From: Symbiodinium kawagutii
Lineage: Eukaryota > Sar > Dinophyceae > Suessiales > Symbiodiniaceae
Length of the DNA: 64,000 bases
Assembly (NCBI GenBank): GCA_009767595.1
Contig: VSDK01010656.1
Location: forward strand, 176,935 to 240,934
Direction: 5' to 3'
The notes beneath the pieces were generated by a model that was given only the letters and a program-made list of their open reading frames with translations, had not been told where the DNA came from and made no database searches. Positions 1-13,329 of this stretch are shown piece by piece. A program made the translations under genes and the position numbers. Position 1 is the first letter of the stretch. Each line of letters begins with the position of its first letter.

Positions 1-1640
1 CGTCAAATGCCTGAAGCAACCAGTTCCTAAGAGATTCTTCGGCATTTTCGGCATCGGATGGTTGCAACGGTCTGTGAAGTTTAGCGCAGAAAAAGTCTGC
101 AACTGAGTCTGTCCTCGTCTGCGCTTCAAGCGAGACTTTCTTTGTGCATTTCACACCGCACTTTGCGCGGTCCGACATTTTAACTTCATATCCAATAGTG
201 CCACAAATCCAAAGTCCGACAAAGCGTGCGCCTGTCATTGATGCATTGGTTGCCACGTCACACGGTCGAAACTTGCACAGCTCCCGTCTATGTTCTCTGT
301 CCAAATGCAGCCCTGGTGCAGCTTTTGGGCGGAACAACAAGTCCGGTCTCAACTCCATCAAGCACAAACTGAATCCTTTGATCAAGCTGTTCTACATGCG
401 CAGGGGCACAAGCTGGGCGACTTGAGCCTCAAGCATGACATGGTGTCAGTACAAGTAGCAACACATGCACTAGTCACAATGTCCATTTGACTCATACCAT
501 TCGGGTCATTTGGTCGTTGCGACCATTGCAGTGAGTCAATCATGAATCGTTGCGAATCATTTTCCACTATGATTTCCAGATCTCGTCAACCGTGTCGTCT
601 GAATGAAGGGAGCAAACCTGCCACACAGTTGGTGACCGGCGAACATGCCAAGAAACTTGCCAGAAATTGCAGCAGCTGTGCATGTCGACAAATCACTGTC
701 ACATTCCCAAAGATAAGGAGGCGACGTGTACTTGAGATGGTGATGCAACCTTGGATTCTATGAGAATGAAGTGGTCGTCAGTTTCTGCCAAAAAAGATAC
801 CCAAATTGGAAAGTATGAGTATGCAAAGATATGTACATATATACTCGTTTTCAAAGTTTCTGTGAAATCTTTCAAGAAACGGTCGACCTAGTAAAGTAGA
901 TTTCCGAATGTTCGCTGGAGTTGCACAATGTTGCACAAGGGGACGCAACTGTTTCCACCCTTTCCCCTGTCTTGAAAAGCAACACTTTTCAAAGAAAAGA
1001 CACAATCGCTCAACTCCCTCAGTAAATCTGCTCAAAGTCGCAAAGTGACTGTTGAGTTCTCAGGTTTCGTTGATTGAGCCATGCGAAATTCATGCAATCT
1101 CACAAGAAGGAAAACCAAAATGCAATCAGCGGTTAGAAGCCCTGGACCGAGCCGGCCGGTGTATTTTCAAAGTGTAAGCCGTAAGGTTTGTACCTCTAGG
1201 GTTTTCATGACTTGTCGGTCATCTTCAGAGACCGTATTGCTAGTGCATTGCTAAGGGGCATTGGTGTGTAGCGCGTCATACATCTCAACAAAACCATCGA
1301 CCCCGCTGACGTGCTTCACCTTAGCGCCACCGACTTGGCAGTGAAATGTTCGCGGTAAACTTCGAAGTCGTCAAATTGAACCAGTTGACTTTGGCTTTGT
1401 GACCCTGTGATGTGCAACCGAGATGCTGTGACGTGTTTTTTCATTCGTTCAATAAAGGCCTGTCACTGGAATTGAAAGGCTCCAAAAATCCTTTCATAGT
1501 AGGAGCTACAATGACAATAAGCAAACCTCTATGGACCAGATATATAGAGATCACTACGACATACCACAATCATCTACAACCAATAACCTCAGGTCCAGGT
1601 ATCATCAGGCATCCTCAGGTTCTCAGGTTCCATGTGTTTT
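1..1640. other. No gene recognised
   Basis: Short open frames occur on both strands but none shows a protein family, a run of in-phase exons, or a convincing composition change. The stretch could hold introns or upstream exons of the minus-strand exons that begin at 1647, or intergenic DNA. Confidence 0.4.
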
Positions 1641-1646
1641 CTCCGC

Positions 1647-1825
1647 CTGGTAAGAGTACTTGAGCTTTTCATTTCTTCCGGTCTTCGTGACCTGCACAAG
1701 CCGCATGCAGCAAGCAGTTCTTGGGTCAACATCAACGTGACCACCTCGGCCACGAGCCGACGTCGTTCTCGCCAGGAGGACTCGTCAAACAAGACTTCTC
1801 TGGCTCGCTTCTCAAAGAGTTGATC
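1647..1825 (-). CDS. Two in-phase exons of an unidentified charged protein (partial)
   Basis: Two exons join in phase on the minus strand. The first is 1825-1745 (27 codons, preceded by TAG|G, followed by a GT donor). It encodes a highly charged helix rich in Arg and Glu that reads DQLFEKRAREVLF at its start. The second is 1691-1647 (15 codons, preceded by CAG|G, followed by a GC donor) and encodes VTKTGRNEKLKYSYQ. Both ends use the AG|G acceptor and GT/GC donor pattern seen in the well-supported genes of this window. I do not recognise the protein. Flanking exons were not placed. The call rests on phase, splice signals and charged composition only, so a chance match is possible. Confidence 0.4.
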
Positions 1826-2689
1826 CTACAGAGCAGCCAGGGGATGCCCAGGGCCATCCAGGGCCCCAAGAGATTGTGAAGGCACAGCAAGGACTTGCGA
1901 GGAATGACGCGGATTGAAAGTGCGAGCTCTGACTTCGAAATGGAGCTGGCCTTCATCTTTTTCTGAAAAACAGCAGGGCCAATGACCTCAGTTTTTCCAT
2001 CCTTTCCATCCTAAGCCAGTTCCATCCAACGGCTGCAGTCCCGCTGCCGCTTCAAAGGCGCGCGCCATGTTGTACATCAAATTTGTTCCCATCCTGCCAT
2101 TGCGAAAAATGCTCACAAGAGTCTAGCAAAGCCGAGTGTCGTTCTAAATTCTGCGTCCTGACACGACCAACCATCTTTGCAAGCAAAAATTACTGCAAAT
2201 CTTCCACAGGTGCAACTTTTGTGGGCCACAATGTACGCAACTTTCGGGAGATGTCCTCCAACCCAATGTGACTTCTGTTCAAAAGGTTTTCGATTTAGAG
2301 AAGCAGGTCCGATATGAAATCTGTTGGGATCTTTCGATCCGCCCGCTCCGAAGGTGCCAAAAGGCGTAATGCACCGCTCACATAAACTGCTGACGCAGTC
2401 GATAGCAGTAGCTTTAGCATCGTACCCGGAAGCTCGAAAGTCTATATCTCCAAGACTGAAAGTGGCTTCGAGCCCAACATACCATGGTATAGGACGCCAA
2501 CATGGTGGCATATGTTTTTTTAATGTATATACTGTATATGTGTGTGTGTGTGTGGGTGGGTGGGTGTTTCCCAGTGGATTTTGCACGAAACAGTTCTATG
2601 TTTCGCAGGTGCTATGACAACAGGTCTGCATATACTCCATCTTGTGCATCCCAAGATCTCCACCCATCTCACACCTCAGAGTAATCTGT

Positions 2690-2910
2690 TGTCTCAGCTC
2701 GCCATCACACTTGAAGTCCATGTAAACCTGCTCATCTTCAAACCGAGCAAGGATGCTGTTGTTCTATCTTGTTCTCGGAGACTGATGCTTGATTTTCCAC
2801 AGCATAGCAAGGGCAGTTACATGCTTCAAAGCTTGGAGATATTTCTGTGATCCCCGCCACTGTGTGGCTGTTTGGCAAAGATGCGATGTCCTCGTACGCG
2901 AAGACCTGCA
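2690..2910 (-). CDS. Candidate exons of an unidentified protein
   Basis: On the minus strand a CAG|G acceptor at about 2910 opens a frame reading VFAYEDIASLPNSHTVAGIT. In another frame from about 2775 to 2690 there is a clean coding-like stretch containing ARFEDEQVYMDFKCDGEL. No family is recognised, and the two pieces are not shown to belong together. They are listed because their composition differs from the surrounding low-complexity sequence. Confidence 0.25.
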
Positions 2911-3059
2911 ATAGGAGTTGCAATGCAATGCTCTTGAATAACTTGAGTGTGCAAAGAGCGGCAGGAACAAAGAGCAGCAGGAAAGATGCACTATCCAGGA
3001 AAGAGGAGAGCACCAAGATACATTGCTGAAAATGTGATAAGCTGCAAGATATCTTGGTC

Positions 3060-3215
3060 TTAAGCTGTGTTAGCTATGTTAAGCTGTAAGCTAAGCTGAT
3101 CTGAGTCTGAAAAAAACTCTGCAAGTAAGCTGTAAGTGTTGGAAACTAATATGTAAGTATGTAAGTATGTATGTATGTAAGCTTTAAGTCTAAGCTAAGC
3201 TAAGCTTTGTAAACT
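3060..3215. repeat. Degenerate AAGCT/GTAAGTAT-type short tandem repeats
   Basis: Interleaved copies of AAGCTGTAAGCT, AAGTATGT and TAAGCTAAGCT make an imperfect short-period repeat region. There is no coding potential. Confidence 0.6.
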
Positions 3216-3828
3216 CTGTAGCTGTTCAGCTGTTGAGCTGCCATTGGTTGCACCTCGTGGAAGAGGTCCGTGGAGCGCGTGAAGTCCAGGTGCTCCTGGA
3301 CTCTGACTCCAGGTCTCTACAGGTCTCTGAGCGACGCATGGACCCAAGGAGGACACCATGGACCCAAAGGCATCCAAGGGCCGAGGGACTTCCTTGGACG
3401 CCACACATGAGGGCAGAGACTAAGTCTCTGTATGTCTCCTTGGAGGTCAGGCCAAAGACATACCTGCCAGGGATTGGAACTACTAAGTTAACAGCGAAGT
3501 CACTTCGACGATTCAAGAAGTGTCAATGGTCAATTCGTGCCCTTTGATCCCTGCCTCATCTCTCGCATTCGCAAGCAAAACGCAAGGGCCAGCGCAGTCT
3601 TGGCGGATGCACACGAGATGATGACACAATTGATCATCCTGGCAGCTTGGTGAGTGATTGGAAAAGATTGGAATCAAAATTACAATCACAAAACTTGAAT
3701 CAAAAATACTACACATATGTAGATTACACCTATACACATTGATTATGCACACATCAAAGAGACAGAAAAGTCAACGAATTCTTCCCGCTTCCAAAAATGG
3801 CTGGCTGAACCCTGTATCCACCAGCAGC

Positions 3829-5460
3829 TGCTCGTCCATGTAGTATGCCATGGTGTAAATCTCCTGCCAGGAGAGAAGTCCTGTTTGGCTGGCTCCTTTT
3901 GCTGTTCCCCCCGCCTTAGTAGAGATGATCCAGTCCTGCAAAGTGAGGCGCTTCATTCCAACAGGGAATACAAAGTTAAGAGGAAAAAACTCATCGAAAA
4001 ATCTTTTTCGTGTTATCTTTTCAGCAATATTCATAGCTTTTCTGATTTACCAGTTGCTTCTGCCTCCAAGTGCGGCTCCATTTCATCTGGTATCACCTGG
4101 AAGCCACGAAGGTTTGCCGTTCTGTCAGAGTCCCATTGTAACATGCCCTAACTGTCCAACAGACCTCCATTTCTTGAAATCTTCGAAGATTGAATGGTAC
4201 ATCCTCCATGGCCAGTTCGACCTCGGCAACGATTCTGAGATTAAAGTTTGATCCGTGAAACTCTTGAGTTGAATAGCAGAAGCTACAGGAGCCGGCATAC
4301 GATGGCTCATTCTTTTTGCCAGGGATGGTGCCACCTCGAGGGATTTCTTGAATCAAGACACACATCTCATGGCAATAAAAGAAGCGCAAAAGCAGAAGCA
4401 TGTCACTTCTTTCAAGGTCACGGCCCACTGGCTGCACCTGGTACCTCTCGAGAAGTGAGGCTTCTTTGAATAGATTCTGTGCCCCACGGACAACACAAAA
4501 TCAAAACAATCTGCCTGTACATTCTATATTTACTTGGTGTTTGAAAATACAATGGTTAAACTTGGCCACGAGAGCTACGTGAATCAGTGAGCAAAGTCTT
4601 GCCTTGCAGCAGGCATGAGACCGTAGAGCTTGGTGCCAACTGGAACCTCTCAAAAATGTACCAACGGCATCTCCAATGGCCTCTCCTTTTTGCACATTGG
4701 GGTGTTCAATCTGAAGCTCTTCCAAGTCGAAAGACTGACATCCGACTCCGACCTTCTCATGGGTCGACTCCATGACAGTGGCGAAGCCCCAGCAGGCCGA
4801 TCTGTACAAGTTCTCCTTGGGCAGAGAGGTAGAATTTGACAAAGATATGTATACATATATATATATACTTATTTATTTACATGTATATACTGTATATATA
4901 TATATTTATTTACATGTGTATATATATATATATGCATGTATACAATGTACAAGGAGGGAGAGAGAGAGAGAGAGAGAGCGAGCGTCATGCTTGGTTGGAA
5001 ATGTGAGCAGTTGATGGGCCATTGTTTGTCATCAAATGGCGGCAGACCGGCAGACCTCAGAATTCCGGTCTCCTCCGGGGACTTGTAGAAGTTGTGGTAA
5101 GCGCTAAAAGTTCTTGTGAAGCCTGGAGCAAGTCCAGAGCAGAAAGGTGTCCTTGGGAAGTTGCGGAATTTGAAGCTTCCAATGCCTTTCATCAGATATC
5201 CCAGCGCCATATGGCTGAAGGCGAACTTGTCAACCTGAGTTCACGGCCACAAAACTCAGCAAAGAGTCACTCATTGGACCAAACAATGAGACCACCTACT
5301 GTAGTTGATTGGCGATTTTTTCTGGAAGCTGCTAGCAAAAACTGCCACTGCGGTTTCTCTCTTCGAAAATCGACAGATCTTTGCTTTTTTCTGAGTAGCC
5401 CGAAGCAAAACTTCGCCCTGATCCAAATCACGCACCTTGATGAAACATCAAACCAGTGAA
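3829..5460 (-). CDS. Exons of an unidentified protein or proteins (partial gene models)
   Basis: Several minus-strand segments have coding character and the local splice signals. The best is 4437-4165: a CAG|G acceptor, 91 open codons with no stop, then a GT donor. It includes the stretch SCSFCYSTQEFHGSNF and a charged end. It joins in phase to 4096-4051 (CAG|G acceptor, GTAAAT donor, VIPDEMEPHLEAEAT). A third exon, about 3941-3831 (CAG|G acceptor, GT donor, begins DWIISTK), has the right signals, but its phase does not follow directly from 4051. Further open stretches lie at about 4830-4660 (contains FDLEELQIEHPNVQKGEA) and 5440-5300 (CAG|G acceptor, begins VRDLDQGEVLLRATQKK). I recognise no family, and more than one gene may be involved. 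Confidence 0.4.
4849..4983. repeat. TA-rich then GA dinucleotide repeat
   Basis: TATATA/CATATA runs are followed by a perfect (GA)n block near 4958-4980. Simple sequence, non-coding. Confidence 0.85.
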
Positions 5461-5479
5461 GTTAACTCCGGTGTCAGCT

Positions 5480-5720
5480 GGGTTTCTTCCAAAGAGAGCA
5501 GTTCAACAAATTACTGAGAGCATAGAGAAAGGCGCAGTCGCATTTTCCCCGCTCCACTGTCTTTGCCAGCGCCAATTTAGCGTCTTGAAAGCTTGTGCTG
5601 CCCAGCTTTGTGAAAAGAAGCTTCTGGGCCGTTTCAGTCATCACATTGGACTCAAAGATCTGCTTGTTTCCCAAAGCTGAGCTGCAACTGCACGGGACAA
5701 GCTTCAAAAGACAAGCTGTT
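5480..5720 (-). CDS. Candidate exon of an unidentified protein
   Basis: A minus-strand frame is open through about 75 codons with balanced composition, including QIFESNVMTETAQKLLFTKL and a Lys/Ala-rich helix after it. It ends at a stop near 5474. No family is recognised and the splice ends are not defined. It may be the 3' part of the unidentified gene to its right. Confidence 0.3.
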
Positions 5721-5959
5721 TTTGAAACGCGGCTTTGCTATACACTTTACAGCACTGCTTATCAACTCGGATTCTGAAATGATCCGGCATTTTGTGTGAA
5801 ACTTATGACTCGCCTCAAAAGGCTGTGTTTCTCCGTTACCCGTGGAGCAGGGTACGAAGTTTGAATTGCATGCAAAGCCGTGCCAATTCACCCAGCAGGT
5901 GGCAACCTGCAAGCTATGCACTGGGTGGCCCCTTGAGAAAACAAGCACTTGGAAGTGGC

Positions 5960-8900
5960 AAGAGATTTTCTTGACTCAGTGAAACTCTTCTACCAAGTGA
6001 CCGTGTAGGTCGTGGTTGACCTGCCCAGCACGGAAATGCCCAGGATGTCTGAAGAATCGGGGCAGGGTCAAAAATCATTTGTCTAAAAACGGCGATCTCG
6101 ATGGAAAAGTGGAAAATGACTACTGTTTACACTTTTCACATCACTTAACATCTCTAAACATCACTAAATTGCCAAGGTTTTACCCTCACTGATCAGCTGA
6201 TCAGTGTAAAGTAGATGAGTGAAACTTTCACGGAGGTACCGAGCCCTCGCCCGCAATTTTCGCATATTTGGAGCTTTCATTGGTTCAATTTATATTCAGA
6301 TTTAGAAATTCCATTTGAAATCTAAGATTCTATTTAGATTCCTGGTTTTTGCATGTTTTGCGTTCATGCTCTGGATCGCTAACGACCGTGAGGACCGATT
6401 GACATAAACTTGCAATGGGTCTCGAGTCCAATATAGGATCCTATGATTACAATAAAAATCCTTGGGATTTGTCCAAGTTTGACGTTTGATGCATGCCAAG
6501 TGGACGTTCATTTGGCAACAGCCAGACATGGGCCTCAACATGGGCTACCAAAAGGATTGAAACTTGTAAGGAAACTACTGCAAAAGAGCTTCTGCCAACG
6601 TGGGTTTCACAGCCCACAAAGATTTGTAACATGGCCCAAACATCCTCACATATTGACCGAATTGGGCCTAGAGCACAACTAGGGCACACAAATGCGCGTG
6701 TGACCCTCTACCATCTGTCGTGTGCCCTGCCAAATGTCTAAGCGGGGCCATCCACTTGTCATTGCTGGCCGCTAAACTTGTCACAGGAATTCTACACAAG
6801 GACCACTACGACATCGAAGATGCGCATGGGAAACAAAAACAAAGTTCGCAAGATCTTTGCCAGGAATCCGTTCTTGTTGCAAAGGCTCAAAAATGCCCTA
6901 GAGCTGGGTTCCTGACCCAAGAGAATGCTTTGCTTTAATTCCTCAAAATGTTTTTTGTATAATTCATACAAATATGTTTTTTGCATTTAACTGATTCAAA
7001 TCTGATTCAACTTGGAACTTTGTTGTGGAAACAAGTTGAGAATTTCAGCAGCAAGTTGAGGCCTGAGTAGGCCAAGTCGGTCAGCGTGAGGTGACCCATA
7101 TCGCTGGCAAGTTCAATAAGGGCCTCAGCTCAGTTCAATGACCCAGTTGAGATGTCAAAAGATGTCAAAGGACCGACTTCCAGGATCTCGATTCCTCATT
7201 GACAAAATATCAACATCCACTGACATCCCCAAATGCTAAAGTTCGTGCCAATGGTGCGCCCTTCAAGCGCGCCAGTGCTGGATGGGAGGCTATCAGCTGA
7301 AGCACCTGCCCGAAGTCAACAGGCGACATGCTGAAACAGCAAAGAAAAGGCACAAGAAAGACAGGCTACGAATGGCTACGAGGAAATGATGGAAATGATG
7401 GGATCGCATTTCGCAAACTGGCCTGACTCAGAATTCGAAAATGGAAATGCTCCGGCCCACAGGGGAATGAATGAAAGTTCAGTGGGGAAAGAACTCTACG
7501 TGGCAGAATTGGATCCGGAAGAGAATGACCAGATCAAAGCAAAGCTTTGCAGGTTCGCCTCTTTTTCAGTCTCCTTCTGTAGTACAACCGGTGCAGTCTC
7601 ATCTTCTACCTGCATCGACAAAGAAAGCTGGATTCCTTCCTACACCCATTCAACTTCTGACATAGACTTATCCAACTTATCCAAACTCATCTCTTAAATC
7701 CAACCTGAAAGGCTGAAGTTTGGTTCCCGCAGGAGAGCACCTGTGCGGACAGTCGCTCCACACGAAGCTTCACATTGCAACTCTCACCTCCTTCCATTGT
7801 AGTGGCCGCTGAGCACGGCGAAGAAACAAGCGCGCCGCGTCCTTAGCATCTTTCGACCCACTGCTACGTTAGCTTATGTGGATTCGGAACGATTTGTCAT
7901 GATTTGTCCAAATCTGCTACTACTAAAGTACTCCTTTGCCGAGGAGCACTGGGCTGCAATCCTCCAAGTTCATAGTGAACCACCTGCGGCAGCGCACTTC
8001 TGTTTGCCGAAAAGTGACCTGACCAATTCCAGCCTTGAACTGGCCACCTCCAGCACCCATTCTGGACCTGTGAGGATGCAAGAGAATGAGCCCGTTCGCA
8101 TATGTTCGCATGTCGAATCCGTGAATCCGTTTGGCCTGGAGCTAAAGACAAGACGTGCAGGGCAATGACGCAGCAGATTCGAGATGACGTTTTGCATTTG
8201 GATTGGCTCCCTGGCGCAGAGACGCACCAGAATTGAACACGTCTCTCAGTTTGAAATGATCGTAGTTCCACTCAGGGATTGAAAAGAGCTAGCTTCCATG
8301 AAACAGTAAACACCAAACCCCAAGGCTTCGCTCCACAAACCCTGTATTGAACTGGGCAATGGTGCTATCCATGTCTCTACAATGTTGAGTTAATTGCTGA
8401 TATTGAATTGTTTAAATTTAGTTTAAAATCCGCCAACCCTGGCCAGGGCAAGGTGGAGCGTTGGGTGCATCAATCTTGCCTAATTAAACCAAGCGTTTCC
8501 CTCTGTTTTGATTTGGCCACTTGCCAGCTTGGCTGGAAAGCATCGACTGTCACTTCATGTCAATGAATGGTGCTGATGCAGTCAGTCGTTTCGGAGTTGT
8601 GTATCTGACTTTGCTAAAATCATACCTGAAGGAAACCATTCACAACTCCGCGCATGCAAAGTTGAGATTTGGAAGTTCCTTTGAATACGTCATTCATTGT
8701 CATTGCCTATCATCGACAAAGGCAAGTCCAAGAGATGGCTGCGAAGCACCCCTTGCTGAAGCAAGCTTGGAGTGGATCCAATTTTGAATCAAATCAAAGC
8801 CCCTTCACTCTGGCAGGCTTGATGCAAAGCTAAATAATATAACCCTCTATATCCTATCTAATATCAGGAACCAGTTTTGACTCGTGGCCATCACAGTTAT

Positions 8901-11280
8901 CACAAGGAGATCCTTTCAGGATCCTTCCTACAGTACCGCAAGGCAAGCCTCTCCAACAACTCTTCACATCCATGTACGACCAGCAGAATGTCACAGCCGC
9001 CTTGGAGAACATAGGAGCTTCAAGTGACGTGTTTGCATCGAAAAACCCCTTGGGAAATGACTGTTTCTAGAGACTGCCGGCAGCATTGCATCTCCTGAGG
9101 TGAAATAAGAGTGCAAAATGAGGAGAATAAGAAATCCAAGAGATGATGCAACACTGGACGTGTCACCCTGCAGTGCGACTGTGTCAATTTCACGTCTTGC
9201 GCACGAGTTCATCAGCGTCCTCTGCTTGTGCTTGGTGCAAGGGCTGCAGCAGTAGTTCGCCTTACGGACTCACAGCTGCTGAAACCAGGCAAAATCTGAG
9301 ACATCCAAAAATCTCGCCATGCCTGTGCCACTGCAAGGCCAGAAGACCTATCTCATGGCACAAAGAGTCCAACATTTCCTCGGATTGCATCACTCCTTCT
9401 ATGTCTATACCGATTGGGAAAGAACAACTGTTCAAAGGAAATCAAAAGCCAAAGTTCGTCCACTGAAGGCAGCTCGTCCACATTCTTTCGTTGCCTGGCA
9501 AAGCCAGCGATTCAGCGTAGGAAAGGTCACTGTGTCTTTGATATCCCAGGCCATGTATCATGTATTGTCTTGTCCAAAAACAAAGACCAAGAATGGCCAT
9601 TCTTTGGATTGAGAAGCCTTCGAGGAAGGCACTTTCTGCGAACTGAGACTGGCCTGATCTCCAACTGTCCAGGAATCTCCAAGGAACAAGCTAAGCTGCG
9701 AATGGCTAGTAGCTAAGCTGCAAACCTTGGCTGGAAACAGCCCTTTCGTGCACTTGCACCAAGCCAGTCCTGGCCCAGTGATTCTACTGATTCCTGTGAT
9801 TCCATGTGTTGCAGCATGTCTCCTCTTCTGCCAGTGCGACTTGGACCTGCAGGTCCAGAATCAAACCATTTTTTCCAGAATGGATCTCATGCTTTTCAGC
9901 ACATTTCACTCCATGATCAGTCCAAGATTCTGCTGATCGTAAAGCCAAAAGCCATGATGTGCAGTCCTGCCAATACCAATTCGGATCACAAATCCCGTGC
10001 AGCTCCTAGATGGCAGGTTCAACAGGTTCTGACTTTCTCGGGCCTTGATATCTGGTCCGATACGAACGCCAACACAGCGCATCTGCATGTGCAGTGCAGC
10101 TGTGCGGTGCACCTGCACGACTGGAACAGCAAGCCACGCTCTGCCCACAGTGCCCTGCACATTTACTGCACAACCCATGCACTTTCAACATATTCTGCGC
10201 GCATTCCCATTTCTACTTTCACATTTAGGATCATTTGGGGATCTCGATTCTGAATTGGCGGAGGACATCTGAAATTCTCCTTTGGCGTCCGATTCCAAAT
10301 CTGAGGATTTGGCGGCATCCAAAAGGGCCGACTTTCCAATGCCAGCAATAGGACTTTGATTGCCTGGCTCTGATGAGTTCAAATGGATTGAAGCCTCAAT
10401 CCAGCGTCAAGATACACAAGAAACCCTCTGAAATGATTTGCAAAAAGGAAGAGATAGAATAGCATAGAATAGCATGGCATAGAATAGAAGGCTACGGATG
10501 TCTAAGGTCTACAGAACGGAGCAACAGAACAACTTCAGACAGTGCGGCAAACAGCGATGAGACGTCGAGAGCTCAGGTGCTGCAAGATTGACCTCGAGAA
10601 AACACAGAGAATCTCAACAAAAGAATTGACAAAAAGAAATATAACATTTCTTATATTATCTGTGAATTCTTTCAAGAAAGAGAATTGTTTTAAAGAAAAA
10701 CGCAGAGAATCCACAGAGAACTCACAGAGAACACACAGAGAACACAGAACCCAAACAGCACAGGTTCACATCGAAGAGGGCATGGTAAGCTATGACAAAC
10801 CAAGTTGAATTGATTGCGACAATTCTTTGTTCCCAAGCGTGTGAAATGCAAGGCATAGGTCACAAAGCACATGGAAGTGTGGCGGCTGAGTCACAAACCA
10901 AACATCTAAAGTCCGCCCCATGAAATCTTCTGGCAGCTCGGGCCTGAGAAAACTGCAGTTTCCGATCGCAAAGGAAACACGAGAAGTTCAAACTGAAAGT
11001 TCAAACTCAGTTTTCAGTCAATCTAGACCATTGACAACTAAAAGTCTGCGGTTATGAATGTTTCAAACTCAAAGATCTTGAGAGGTTCAAACTTCTAAGG
11101 TTCAAGCAGTGTCTGTTCAAACGGCAGACTAGAAATCCTGGTAATTCCCATCGGATGGTGTGTGCTGGAGATATGCGCTGTCTGTTACATCTTCCAGTTG
11201 GCAAGCAGTCCTCAATGGTTTGCGTGGACCCACCCTGGCACAAGACTTACAACAAACAAACCTTACGCAAAGCATCATCT
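5960..11280. other. Long stretch without a supported gene
   Basis: I found no recognisable domain on either strand. One weak plus-strand candidate exon lies at about 7462-7550: it follows CACAG|G, stays open, contains ELYVAELDPEENDQIKAKLC and ends before GT. Elsewhere there is unique-looking sequence with small local repeats, such as the AGAATAGCAT copies near 10450-10490 and ACAGAGAA copies near 10690-10750. Confidence 0.4.
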
Positions 11281-11395
11281 TGCATCAATCTACAGCCAAT
11301 GAAGCAGCAAAACACTGGATTGGAGGGAGATAAACATGATTAAACATGCCTGGGGAGCTGCTTGCGTGGAAAAAGTACGTCATCATGTGCCTCAC

Positions 11396-13321
11396 ACAGG
11401 TCGTGAGCCTTGTCTCAGGTGACTGCTGAAATGCTAAGTTTCGAGCAGCTTCCTCGGGCAGCAAGCAAAAGCACTGCGCCGCCTGCACAAATTGTGACTC
11501 GAACAGCTTCGGGTCCAGCTGATGCGAAGAAAAAATAAGAAAAATAGAAACCAAATTTGCAACTTCTTCATTGCAATGCACTTGCCTCACGTGGAATTCC
11601 AGGTTGGCATTGCAACTGTAGAGCAGCAGTGCTGAAGGCCGCTGCAACTGTACTTCCGCCAAACAGTGCAGTGTAGAAGCTTCTGAAAAAGAGCTCCACC
11701 CAAGAATCGAGGACGCGGTCGTTGCAACATACCACATGTGGCATTGACTGAGCCAAGAATTCGCCAACAGCCCTAGAGTGGCATGCGTTTACAACCACCA
11801 ACTCACAGGGCGGTGCCTGGCTTTCTCTCAAACCAACCATTTCTTTCAAAAGTTCGAAACTCAGAAGGTGTGCACTTCCCTTCCCATCCTCCAGCACAAG
11901 GCCTTGAGGTGTTCCATGTGCACTAAGGTGAAGGATAGTATGGATACTTCCCGGAGAACCGGGTGACAAAGCTCGTTGGAGGCTTCCTGAAGTGCCGCGA
12001 AAGTCATGCTAGAGGCAAATTGTTAATTAAATTTGCATTCCGTCACTTTTAGACTTTTAGATGACTTTTAGTCTGCCTCGCTGCTTAGTTGCTTTAAATG
12101 CTACCCTCAGAACCAATCGAGCAGGGAGGCATTGAGAAACCTCTGGCTGGTCACATTAGGCAAAAATCAAGTGTACAGTCTCTCTCTTCAAATACTTCAA
12201 TGCATTACAATTGCCAGTGGCATCGAAACCCAAAGAAGAAATAAGACTGTTGAAGTTTACAGGGCCTATCAACTGTTCACGATCTGCGCTCCTGATGTGA
12301 GAGCCCTTGCCGCAAATGCTGTTGGTCCGCAGCGCGCTTCTGCTGAAGCCGTCAAAATGGTTCTCCATTCCTTCTCGAAACATAGAGCTGGCAACGGTAC
12401 AGGTCCTCGAACATCGGTCCGACACAGAGGCGATGCATACAGCATCAGCATTCGACAGCGCGAAGGGCACTTTGCAGATCCATCTGGAAGAGCTGGGAGC
12501 GCAGCCGGAAGCACAGCGACTTCCTGTGATGCTTCCGGTTGAGCAAGTCTTGGAAGCATCACAGGTGGCGGCACTGTTTGGATCTGCGGGTGGTGAGATG
12601 GGGAAGGCTCGTTTGATTCCGGGCACAGTTCTGCTTCTGGTTCTGATTCTGTGGGAGGTTCCAGTCCCGAAGAATGGAAGCCGCTCACAGCTTGGGACTC
12701 TGTTGCATTTTCAGCATTCTCGACTGTGTCTACGGTTTCTTCGCCGATGTAAAAGAACTGTGTCCCTCGTGGTGGGGCTACAAGTCCTGCTGGACGTGTT
12801 GTGTTGCTGGTTGTCAGCGAGCCATGTGCCAAATGACTGCGGTACCCAAGGACCTCCGACCCTGGTACGTCTGCATATCCTTGATGAAGTGGAATTGTGT
12901 CAGACTTTCGAAATCTTGGGAGAATACATGCAATCATGGGGCAGATCACACTAGCAAGGCCAAGTAGAACGATGGTACCTGCAGAGCTTTTCTCAATGGT
13001 ATCCATTGTGTCATCGCCAGGCTGTTCGGACAGAGTTTCAGCAGCCCGGTCGATTTCCTGGACATCGCTCGGGAGACCTTTTGGAAGGAGGGCACTAGAA
13101 GATGCATAGCCACTCCCAAAGTGATAAATCGCAGTCTGGCGTCTTGGGGAAGCCGAAGTGATAGAGCTTGTGGAACTTCTCGAGGCTCGCAGTCGTAGAA
13201 TTCCAGGAGCATCCACTGCAGCTGCTGACGCCACAGATGCCAACCAGGATGCCACACAGAACCAAAGGAAAGGACTGGGGCACAGCCAGCAAAGCAAATT
13301 GCGCAGGCTTAGCTCGCGCAT
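11396..13321 (-). CDS. Membrane-anchored CHAT-domain protein (caspase-like peptidase candidate), 3' end open
   Basis: Three in-phase exons: 13321-12292 (ATG to a GA donor), 11986-11589 (CAG|G to GA), 11482-11396 (CAG|G to GT). Residues 1-35 form a signal-peptide-like hydrophobic start, ending in an Ala-rich cleavage-type stretch. Residues 114-135 form one transmembrane helix, followed by an acidic and Pro-rich linker to about 285. The CHAT domain follows. It opens with MLMLYASPL and contains LHLSAHG with the catalytic-type His near residue 367. VVVNACHS places the catalytic-type Cys near residue 412. The domain ends with AAQCFCLLPEE. In the CHAT family (clan CD, separase- and caspase-related) this His/Cys pair cleaves peptides; here both residues are present, so activity is plausible but inferred. 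The predicted topology puts the CHAT domain in the cytosol. Downstream exons below 11396 were not found. Confidence 0.8.
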
Positions 13322-13329
13322 TTTTGGAA

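Noticed and set aside
2113..2586. A 157-codon minus-strand frame
   Set aside because: Part of it crosses a TG/CA repeat and no AG|G acceptor, domain or partner exon could be placed; left unannotated.
12132..12967. Plus-strand open frames of up to 215 codons opposite the CHAT gene
   Set aside because: Antisense shadows of the long GC-richer coding exon 13321-12292.
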